In this document: positions 1 to 5,349 of the stretch, in pieces
How positions within the stretch are numbered: the first letter of the stretch is position 1
Layout of the letters: the number at the start of each line of letters is the position of its first letter
DNA from: Bacteroidales bacterium
Lineage (GTDB): Bacteria; Bacteroidota; Bacteroidia; Bacteroidales; Dysgonomonadaceae
Reading direction: 5' to 3'
DNA length: 7,472 nucleotides
NCBI GenBank assembly: GCA_012728155.1
Contig: JAAYFR010000418.1
Coordinates: forward strand, 1-7,472
Position numbers and translations under genes: made by a program
Notes under the pieces: model-generated
Databases searched by the model: none
The model's input: the letters and a program-made list of their open reading frames with translations, nothing else
What the model was told of the DNA's origin: nothing

Positions 1-31
1 ACCACACGTAGCGGTTAAATAGGTTGGACAT
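1..31 (-). CDS. Start of a gene running off the left edge; possible WYL-domain transcriptional regulator (first 10 residues only)
   Basis: An ATG at 31-29 opens a minus-strand frame that reads MSNLFNRYVW before the window ends. From memory, Bacteroides WYL-domain proteins often begin with a similar LFNRY(I/V)W stretch leading into an N-terminal winged helix, and this is the only basis for the name. WYL proteins are ligand-sensing transcription factors, several of which repress phage-defence loci. The gene is co-directional with the others and about 130 bases beyond the end of the zinc-finger gene, with promoter-like sequence between them, so it could be its own unit. No domain, active residue or length can be checked from ten residues. 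A chance open frame is possible, although its start lies 29 bases from a -7-like site, close to the spacing seen at two other genes here. Confidence 0.45.
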   Translation of the reverse strand, partial: MSNLFNRYVW

Positions 32-60
32 GCTTTCTTTATTGCTGTTTCTTTTTTGCA

Positions 61-92
61 TATCAATAAAAATAACACCATGTTGCACCAAA
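61..92 (-). promoter_or_regulatory. Weak candidate promoter for the gene at the left edge
   Basis: On the minus strand a TTTG (89-92) is followed after 20 bases by TATTGATA (61-68), then 29 bases to the ATG at 31. The spacing fits the Bacteroidetes arrangement (TTTG at -33, TAnnTTTG at -7), but the second box matches only its TA and one later T. The TTTG lies inside an imperfect inverted repeat at 78-98 (CCATGTT against AACAATGG, one unpaired base). The rest of 32-161 shows no open frame I believe in and no clear terminator. Confidence 0.25.
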
Positions 93-161
93 CAATGGCA
101 CATCTAAAACAAAGTACAAAAAACTGCTCGGTATTGGGCTGCTTTAGACCTTATTGGCAAG

Positions 162-413
162 TTATAATGCCGGAGAGTGTTTCCCTTTAGCAAAACCGTT
201 GGGATGCCTGGGGCAATTATTCACGGTCAATGCCAGCAAATTATTGAAAGTAAAACCGCAATACTTACACGTGTATTTACTTTTCTCACTGCCCTCGTAC
301 AACTTGTGCTTACCTTTACCAAGCCCGTTGGGATGTCGAGGACAATTATTCGAGGACAAACCGATGGCCGATAAAAATTTCCGACCGCAATATTCACAAT
401 AAAAATTTGCCAT
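162..413 (-). CDS. Small protein with two tandem zinc-finger-like repeats (Bacteroides type, function unknown)
   Basis: This 83-residue protein is almost entirely two copies of one unit with a 43-residue period. In copy one, C6-x2-C9 is followed by C24-x2-H27 and a later H36; in copy two, C49-x2-C52, C67-x2-H70 and H79 repeat the pattern exactly. Shared text includes YCG, NNCPRHPNG and KGKH. The Cys/His spacing suggests two small zinc-binding modules, each held by three Cys and one His; whether they bind DNA, RNA or protein cannot be told. I recall similar repeat proteins as common, unnamed small genes in Bacteroides. The ATG at 413-411 is preceded by AT-rich sequence without a Shine-Dalgarno site, normal for this phylum. 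It begins 19 bases after the 73-residue gene, so the two are probably co-transcribed. No signal peptide or membrane segment is visible. Confidence 0.8.
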   Translation of the reverse strand: MANFYCEYCGRKFLSAIGLSSNNCPRHPNGLGKGKHKLYEGSEKSKYTCKYCGFTFNNLLALTVNNCPRHPNGFAKGKHSPAL

Positions 414-432
414 AAGATATCAAATTCAAGTT

Positions 433-654
433 CTAATCCAACTGCACAAACTCAAAATCGTTTTTGTTGCAACACGCTTTCTGGTAATCAAAACGATACA
501 ATCGCAAATAAGCCTCTTTAATCTCTTTTGCTCCATTATAAAAAGGGTCGTTAGTGTGTTGTTGGGTTGTGATCGTGACCGACATCGACGGTGTCAAAAC
601 TGTTCCGTTTACTCTCTTAACACGCTTCGGGGTTATTCTAAATACTTTTGCCAT
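433..654 (-). CDS. Small 73-residue conserved-looking protein, possibly DUF6140-type
   Basis: The protein begins MAKVFRITPKRVKRVNG, so the N-terminus is strongly basic, while the last third is acidic and holds a C61-C62 pair in the stretch YQKACCNKNDFEF. I recall near-identical short proteins in Bacteroides, often beside a small zinc-finger repeat protein as here, and believe they are listed as DUF6140, but I cannot confirm that label. Function is unknown. The basic N-terminus followed by a Val/Thr-rich, probably beta-strand segment (residues 18-30) would suit a small nucleic-acid or ribosome-associated protein, which is speculation. The ATG at 654-652 has a TATCTTTG -7 box 33 bases upstream, so this gene is probably the first of a two-gene unit with the zinc-finger gene. 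There is no transmembrane or signal segment. Confidence 0.75.
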   Translation of the reverse strand: MAKVFRITPKRVKRVNGTVLTPSMSVTITTQQHTNDPFYNGAKEIKEAYLRLYRFDYQKACCNKNDFEFVQLD

Positions 655-687
655 AGCTGTTTATCATGAGATTTATTAAATTAAAAT

Positions 688-695
688 CAAAGATA
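688..695 (-). promoter_or_regulatory. Candidate -7 promoter element (TATCTTTG) for the two small genes
   Basis: The minus strand reads TATCTTTG, a perfect match to the Bacteroidetes -7 consensus TAnnTTTG, 33 bases before the ATG at 654. The position expected for the -33 TTTG has no good match (about TGAT at a 20-base spacer), so it would be a weak or activator-dependent promoter. The flanking DNA (about 655-752) is very AT-rich and holds no gene. The same octamer sits 30 bases before the DUF262 operon. Confidence 0.5.
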
Positions 696-752
696 TAGAA
701 ACTATTTCACATAACATCATAAAAATTAATATAAAATTCAATGTTTGGAGAA

Positions 753-920
753 TCATTTTTTATCAAAAACAGTTGTTTCTTCAATTTCCGTAAAATATTG
801 ATACTGAACATGTACTTCTGCCCACAAATTATTGATTCGCAGAATATCCGGAAAACTCCACCCGGTAGCATGATCGTATATATTATGAATTGTAGAATCC
901 ACCGTCTTCACAAGCCTCAT
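753..920 (-). pseudogene. Protein-like +1-frame stretch: detached C-terminus of the upstream gene, or a 55-residue overlapping small gene
   Basis: In the frame +1 to the 126-residue gene, the minus strand is open from before 920 to a TGA at 755-753. From the ATG at 920-918 it would encode 55 residues. Its text, including IHNIYDHATGWSFPDIL and later NNLWAEVHVQYQYFTEIEE, has the amphipathic, aromatic and acidic pattern of a real soluble protein, whereas the other frames here do not. It overlaps the last 38 bases of the upstream gene. Two readings are possible. The upstream gene may have lost sequence or a base near 885-915, leaving this as its former C-terminus. Or it is a short translationally coupled gene starting inside its neighbour. 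I favour the first because no start signal is evident and the upstream protein ends abruptly (DGGFYNS). No family can be assigned firmly. Confidence 0.45.
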
Positions 921-1263
921 AGAAATAGGGCGTAACTTTTATTTCTGTCTCTAAATCACGTAAAAAATCATCCTCCTTATCGATACGTTGCTGCAATAAC
1001 GCGAGAGTTTCAGCGGCTTCCGTTTTCAGCTTTTCAAAACAGTCAATCAGCTTCCGGTTCAGGCAGAAAAAACGCTCTTTGCTTTGCGGCGTCCACTCAA
1101 ATGATTGATTAAGTTTATATTCTCTCTCCCTCAACGCTGTCTCCACTTTAACCTTGTCTCCTTTCTCGTTTGCCCGAATAGCAATTTCTTCCAATCGTTC
1201 GATGGAATAAGCCTCGAACTTGTCGCTCAGCCTTAAATACCTTTCTCGATCTTTCTTTTGCAT
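883..1263 (-). CDS. Charged, helical protein of unknown function beside the AAA ATPase gene; C-terminus possibly lost by frameshift or deletion
   Basis: I do not recognise a named family. The 126-residue product starts MQKKDRERYLRLSDKFEAY and is nearly all alpha-helical by composition, with many Lys, Glu and Arg. Residues 75-110 could form a coiled-coil hairpin (FEKLKTEAAETLALLQQRID). A W-T-P motif sits at residues 57-59. No membrane or signal segment is present. I use the ATG at 1263-1261; a TTG three codons upstream (1272-1270) is open but has no advantage. The start lies 18 bases after the AAA ATPase stop, so the genes are very probably co-transcribed, which suggests a partner or adaptor of that ATPase. 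The end is suspicious: the protein stops at GGFYNS, and a protein-like frame continues in the +1 phase to 753. The gene may therefore be truncated. Confidence 0.7.
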   Translation of the reverse strand: MQKKDRERYLRLSDKFEAYSIERLEEIAIRANEKGDKVKVETALREREYKLNQSFEWTPQSKERFFCLNRKLIDCFEKLKTEAAETLALLQQRIDKEDDFLRDLETEIKVTPYFYEACEDGGFYNS

Positions 1264-1281
1264 AGTGACCAATCTGAATTT

Positions 1282-2985
1282 TCAACAAAAACCTATTCTT
1301 TTTGATTTATCACTCCTGTGTAGAGACTCATTCTCACAATAGTCCCGTATTCTTTCTAGGGAGGTTTGGGTACCATTCAAGATAGAGTCAACGGTACACT
1401 TACGGGCAATATTTTCTATTTGACCTCCGCTAAAATCATAGGTAACGGCCAACACTTGTCTTTCTTTTTTGGATAATGACGCTAGCATCATGTTCCAAAT
1501 ATTTTCCTTAGCCTCCAGATTGGGTTTATCAAATTCAATCTTGTACAAGAATCTCCGGTCGAATGCCTTATCCAGATTCCGAGTAAGGTTGGTGGTTGCA
1601 ATCAAGATACCTTCCAAATTCTCTATTTCCTGCAACAGGATATTTTGAATCGTATTCTCTAATTGGTTAATATGGCTGTTTCCTACTTCCCTCCGGCTTC
1701 CGATTATCGCGTCCGCCTCATTAAAAAGTAAGATGGGAGCCACCTCTTTGGCATCAACATGGTATCGATAGGTGTCGAAAATCTGTTTGATTCTCTTTTC
1801 ACTTTCTCCGTACCACATGCTTTTTGTCTCGGAGATATCCACCATCATGATGTCTCGCCCGGTTGAACGAGCCAGCTGATACACGGTTTCAGTCTTCCCT
1901 GTTCCGGGAGAACCGTAAAAGAGGCAAGCAAATCCCTTTCTCATTCCGTTCCTTATCAAACTCTCCTGTACTGACTGGAAATTCTCCTTTTGAAGGAGCG
2001 ATGTAAGTTGCTTTATCTGTAGTTGCTCCCGGTCGTTATAGAAAAGCTGCTTGGTAACGATGTTCTCGTGTTCAATCCATCCTTTTTTAGTTTCAACGGG
2101 ATGAATTTTCACATCCAACCCCTCGAATAGTTTTTCTTTGGCTTGGGATGATATCCTGAAAAACTCCTTCTCTTTGAATCCATTATCAAAAGAGTGCTCG
2201 ATAATATCGTGGATTATCAAATCATTATACTCCTCCTCTAAACTGCATCTAACATCTCTGTAAACAAATCTATCTTCGTACAAATCCTCCAACTCATGAA
2301 GCCCCACGGAATCATCGTTATGATTTATAAATCGGTGGCAAAAATAGAGGAACAAAGGAAAAACAGTTGGTATATTGCACATCTCCGTGTATTTTTGAAG
2401 TTGAATGCAAAAGGGCAAAGAGGGGTTATCTTCAACCAAAGAGAGCAGTTCCACTCGCAACGCATCGCTGGCTATCTCGTTGTTTTCTCTCTCTTCAAAC
2501 AATCGATTCATGTGTTTAAAAAAAACATTGATATGGAGGTCTCGTGTGTTTTCAGGAACGTAGTTGATGTTTTTTTTCACTGCCTCGATCACCTGCAAAG
2601 GTACGCGATAGGTAATCATATTATCTGTTTTTGAACAACGTAGTAACCGACGATTCTCAAGAGCATCAATATCATTCATCAGTCCGATCATTCTAACCTT
2701 TTTACATCCCATGAACTTAGAGAGTTCCGAAATATAAATCCGATTGTCGTCGCTATGTTCAATAAAAACAGAAAACAAGACAGCTTGTATTGACGTAAGA
2801 TTCATTTTTTGGGAAATATACTGGACGCTTTTTTCCACTTTTATAAAAAAATCATCACTCAGTCCGGAATTTTCCACTTGTTTAACAACGCTCTCAATAT
2901 GCTCAAACAGGGTTTGCGGCATCTTTTCCCTCACTTGACACGTTCTTGCCTCCTCCTTAGATGTAATGTCCAACTGTCTCATCAT
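1282..2985 (-). CDS. Classical AAA ATPase (CDC48/SpoVK-like core) with probable N-terminal winged-helix domains
   Basis: This soluble 567-residue protein should use ATP hydrolysis to remodel or unfold a protein or protein-DNA complex, probably as a ring. The C-terminal ATPase core is complete: Walker A GSPGTGKT (358-365), Walker B ILLFNEAD (418-425, with Asn422 in place of the usual Asp and the catalytic Glu423 kept), sensor 1 IATTN (462-466), arginine-finger region FDRRF (475-479) and the AAA sensor-2-like helix start GGQIEN (520-525). Upstream, residues about 60-130 look like a winged helix (ISELSKFMG, then a recognition-like helix and a beta wing), and about 205-290 may be a second, more divergent one. 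I chose the ATG at 2985-2983; a TTG 13 codons upstream is less likely because it lies beside an inverted repeat and adds nothing conserved. Another ATG follows directly. The gene leads a unit with the 126-residue gene. Its substrate is unknown. Confidence 0.88.
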   Translation of the reverse strand: MMRQLDITSKEEARTCQVREKMPQTLFEHIESVVKQVENSGLSDDFFIKVEKSVQYISQKMNLTSIQAVLFSVFIEHSDDNRIYISELSKFMGCKKVRMIGLMNDIDALENRRLLRCSKTDNMITYRVPLQVIEAVKKNINYVPENTRDLHINVFFKHMNRLFEERENNEIASDALRVELLSLVEDNPSLPFCIQLQKYTEMCNIPTVFPLFLYFCHRFINHNDDSVGLHELEDLYEDRFVYRDVRCSLEEEYNDLIIHDIIEHSFDNGFKEKEFFRISSQAKEKLFEGLDVKIHPVETKKGWIEHENIVTKQLFYNDREQLQIKQLTSLLQKENFQSVQESLIRNGMRKGFACLFYGSPGTGKTETVYQLARSTGRDIMMVDISETKSMWYGESEKRIKQIFDTYRYHVDAKEVAPILLFNEADAIIGSRREVGNSHINQLENTIQNILLQEIENLEGILIATTNLTRNLDKAFDRRFLYKIEFDKPNLEAKENIWNMMLASLSKKERQVLAVTYDFSGGQIENIARKCTVDSILNGTQTSLERIRDYCENESLHRSDKSKRIGFC

Positions 2986-2986
2986 A

Positions 2987-3008
2987 CTATCTTTTTTTAT
3001 AAAGATAG
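2987..3008 (-). promoter_or_regulatory. Inverted repeat (8-bp arms) abutting the AAA ATPase start codon
   Basis: CTATCTTT (2987-2994) and AAAGATAG (3001-3008) form a perfect inverted repeat with a 6-base loop, ending one base before the ATG at 2985. In mRNA it would be an A/U-rich hairpin covering the ribosome landing site, so it could damp translation. It also contains TATCTTTA (minus strand, 3000-3007), one base off the -7 consensus, but a promoter there would leave an almost leaderless transcript. Operator, hairpin and chance in AT-rich DNA all remain possible. Confidence 0.45.
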
Positions 3009-3016
3009 CGACCCAG

Positions 3017-3035
3017 TATGCCAAATAATGGCATA
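3017..3035 (-). promoter_or_regulatory. Operator-like inverted repeat TATGCCA-N5-TGGCATA upstream of the AAA ATPase gene
   Basis: Two perfect 7-base arms are separated by AATAA, giving a 19-base dyad whose half-sites are about one helical turn apart, the usual geometry for a dimeric repressor. It lies 32-50 bases before the ATPase ATG, inside the only gap (2986-3081) between the DUF262 genes and the AAA cassette. It is not followed by a T-run on either strand, so an intrinsic terminator is unlikely. A poor -7-like site (ATTATTTG) overlaps it. The binding protein is unknown. Confidence 0.5.
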
Positions 3036-3081
3036 ATAGAGAGATATTTATAAAAAGTGCTGCGTTGTGATCTTAGATATT

Positions 3082-5349
3082 TTAATTCCCCTCGTTATCC
3101 AAGCTATCCAATAGTTGCCGGATCTTTTGAATTATTTCTTCTCTCTTTATCGGCTTAGATTCATAGCGGTAGTAATCATCAGACGGATCCTCTTGCCAGA
3201 TCAAATCATAATCATTAGCAACTGATCGCAATGCTTCTTTTCCTTTCTTCCCCTCATTATTCCCTATTTCACGTTTAAATAGCTGTATTACAAAACTATC
3301 TATAATATCAGATGTCTTACTAAATATAACGTCTATTACAATATTTCTGACCTTATCTTCTATAACACAACGGGTATCCGCATATTCCCAAAACCACAAC
3401 TCCCATTTCTCATTATCCCAAAATTCGTTTTTCTCTAAATCAATATATAAACGATAAGTTTTTATATTAGCGTGAGGGCCACTTATATATGTTCCGTCAA
3501 TCAGTATCCAGCATTCCTCTTCATAATCCCACTGTATGTTTTTTTTCTTACAAAATTCAAGAAGTCCACGGATTTGGACAAATTCATCAAAATCCTTTTC
3601 ATTTGGATTACCTCTAATCATTCTTTCCTGCTCCGCATAAATATCATCCCTGCTTTTATATAGTAATTTTTCGAAGAATTCTTTAAACTTCTCTATATTA
3701 TCGTTAATCAATGTTTTCCAATCCGAGAATTCCCAGCAAAACGAAAAGTTTGTATTTCCTTTAAAAATACGCGGGTATTCCTTAAGATCTCTCGTTAGCA
3801 AAGCTCTTCGAGTGACATCCAATTTATCGTAATCTTTTTCACCTTCAAATATAATAGAAAAAATACGACTATATTCCTTGAAATCATCAAACTCGAAACC
3901 CTGTGTATCCATAGTTTTCGAATTAATTCCACTCCATTCTAATATTGGCATTATTTCTCCATCCCAAACCTTGTGCGCTTCTTCTTTCCAAAAAGCATCT
4001 TCTAATTGCTCCCGATTTTCAACTTCTTTATAAATAGTAAACTTCAAGCGCTCTTCCTCACTTAGCAGGTTTTTCGATATGTTCTCCATTTCTGTGATAG
4101 AAGCAATATCATCTGTTGGAAGCCTTTTTATTATCCTGACCGCAAGAGGGAGCATTGTTGCTATGTCACGTCCTACATTCCCACTTCGAGACATATTTTC
4201 AAAGAATTGTCTTACTCTTATAATATTTCGCTTATTATCTTGGCCAAAACGTCGTATGTATGCAATGACTGGTAGAATTTTAAACCAATCAATTTGAGAA
4301 TTCATATTTTCCGGGGCCAACCAATTGTTATCGTTAGGAAAAACGTTGATACCATTGAATGCAAATTTCACATCTTCAAAATAAAGTTGGATTTCCTGAT
4401 ATCTTAATCCATTGATATTTACGAGTCCTCCTTTAGTCAGATTCTCAAAAGTTATTTTATCTTCCGTCCTAAGAAGTAAAACCCAACGGATAAACTCAAG
4501 AAATCCCTTGTCAGCTGTATCATTTTTATTTCTATGGTTCCAAAAATATGTTTCCCATTCTTCCCATAGCTCGCTCGCTTTCTCTTGTTCGTCAGTTTTA
4601 TGATTGTTTACAAATATCGGTTTCAGATTTTCCGTAGGAGTAAGCGGTTCACCGGTTGTATTGATAACAACAAATGTTTCTTCACCTTGCCTTCTATTGC
4701 CCATATCGTAATACAAAAAATGTAAACGGTCAGTGACGAAATTACCAAAACTAACAAGATCTAAATTTGCTTCTTCATCCAGTCTTTTTTCTATCCGTGT
4801 CAAAGCTTCGATTATGCTGATAATGGACGCATCTAAATTATACTCATCAAAGTACCAATCAGCTTTCTTTATATCCTCTATTTTAAAGTCTTCCTTTAAA
4901 AAGAATTCACGGACTAAATCTCCAATAAAATATAAAGTACTTTCTCTGATGGCATATTGTAAAGTAGGTTCATTCTCCTCCCCTACCTCTCCAAAATTAG
5001 AAATCAAGTATTTTTGAAACCGTCCATTGGTCTTTCTATTTAGAACACCTAATAACAAATAAAGTGTAGTCATCCGCTGTTGTCCGTCACATAATTGGAT
5101 GTGGGATGATGGCTGTTCATAACCATATAGTAGACCTAACGTAAAATCACTCTCCTGATCGTTATTAAATAGGTCTATAAGACTTGAAACGAAACGTGTT
5201 ACCAATTCGTGCGCATTGCCATCTTTATCATATGCATGATCTCCCCAACAGTAATCTCGTTGAAGATCGGGTATGACGATCTTAATGCCTCCTGAAAATA
5301 TTTTGGCTAACGGATATTCTTCTCCAGACGTTAAATATTGATTATTCAT
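3082..5349 (-). CDS. DUF262-domain protein without HNH nuclease; second member of a DUF262 pair
   Basis: The N-terminal DUF262 domain is clear: IPDLQRDYCWG (26-36), the nucleotide-handling motif CDGQQRMTTLYLLLG (87-101) and the helix motif FVVINTTGEPLTPTENLK (226-243). DUF262 is a ParB/sulfiredoxin-like fold that acts as an NTPase or sensor in type IV restriction proteins (GmrS, SspE). The rest of this 755-residue protein holds segments I recall from long DUF262 proteins: WDGEIMPILEWS (462-473), RALLTRD (515-521), FSFCWEFSDWKTL (535-547) and an acidic, Trp-rich end (about 605-660). No HxxP...N...N HNH pattern is present, so it probably senses or regulates instead of cutting. The ATG at 5349-5347 overlaps the preceding stop by 8 bases (ATGAATAA), so translation should be coupled. 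An ATG at 5394 is also in frame but would add a 52-base overlap and no conserved residue; AGGA precedes 5349. Confidence 0.88.
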   Translation of the reverse strand: MNNQYLTSGEEYPLAKIFSGGIKIVIPDLQRDYCWGDHAYDKDGNAHELVTRFVSSLIDLFNNDQESDFTLGLLYGYEQPSSHIQLCDGQQRMTTLYLLLGVLNRKTNGRFQKYLISNFGEVGEENEPTLQYAIRESTLYFIGDLVREFFLKEDFKIEDIKKADWYFDEYNLDASIISIIEALTRIEKRLDEEANLDLVSFGNFVTDRLHFLYYDMGNRRQGEETFVVINTTGEPLTPTENLKPIFVNNHKTDEQEKASELWEEWETYFWNHRNKNDTADKGFLEFIRWVLLLRTEDKITFENLTKGGLVNINGLRYQEIQLYFEDVKFAFNGINVFPNDNNWLAPENMNSQIDWFKILPVIAYIRRFGQDNKRNIIRVRQFFENMSRSGNVGRDIATMLPLAVRIIKRLPTDDIASITEMENISKNLLSEEERLKFTIYKEVENREQLEDAFWKEEAHKVWDGEIMPILEWSGINSKTMDTQGFEFDDFKEYSRIFSIIFEGEKDYDKLDVTRRALLTRDLKEYPRIFKGNTNFSFCWEFSDWKTLINDNIEKFKEFFEKLLYKSRDDIYAEQERMIRGNPNEKDFDEFVQIRGLLEFCKKKNIQWDYEEECWILIDGTYISGPHANIKTYRLYIDLEKNEFWDNEKWELWFWEYADTRCVIEDKVRNIVIDVIFSKTSDIIDSFVIQLFKREIGNNEGKKGKEALRSVANDYDLIWQEDPSDDYYRYESKPIKREEIIQKIRQLLDSLDNEGN

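Noticed and set aside
120..161. Possible intrinsic terminator after the zinc-finger gene
   Set aside because: There is a short T-run on the transcript strand, but the preceding GC-rich stretch forms only 3-base pairings (GGT/ACC); the GCAG copies are direct, not inverted.
154..402. Plus-strand open frame of 82 residues
   Set aside because: It is the antisense of the zinc-finger repeat gene; the internal repeat is simply mirrored, and the minus frame has coherent Cys/His spacing.
855..872. CCGG...CCGG pairing after the 126-residue gene stop as a terminator
   Set aside because: The stem is only four bases with a ten-base loop and is not followed by a T-run; it also lies in the protein-like +1 frame.
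715..880. A further minus-strand frame beginning ATG-CTA (MLPGGVFRIF...)
   Set aside because: It is open for about 54 residues but the text is hydrophobic and disordered compared with the competing frame over the same DNA.
741..935. Plus-strand open frame of 64 residues
   Set aside because: It has no protein-like pattern or start context and lies opposite the convincing minus-strand text at 753-920.
2296..2634. Plus-strand open frame of 112 residues
   Set aside because: It is wholly antisense to the AAA ATPase gene and has no recognisable motif.
2986..3024. TTG start 13 codons upstream for the AAA ATPase
   Set aside because: The extension reads through the start-proximal hairpin and adds no conserved residue; tandem ATGs at 2985 and 2982 are better.
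2809..3036. Plus-strand open frame of 75 residues
   Set aside because: It is antisense to the 5' end of the AAA gene and its inverted repeats; no supporting composition.
4733..5017. Plus-strand open frame of 94 residues
   Set aside because: It is antisense to the second DUF262 gene and rich in Ser, Lys and Phe as expected for a shadow of AT-rich coding DNA.
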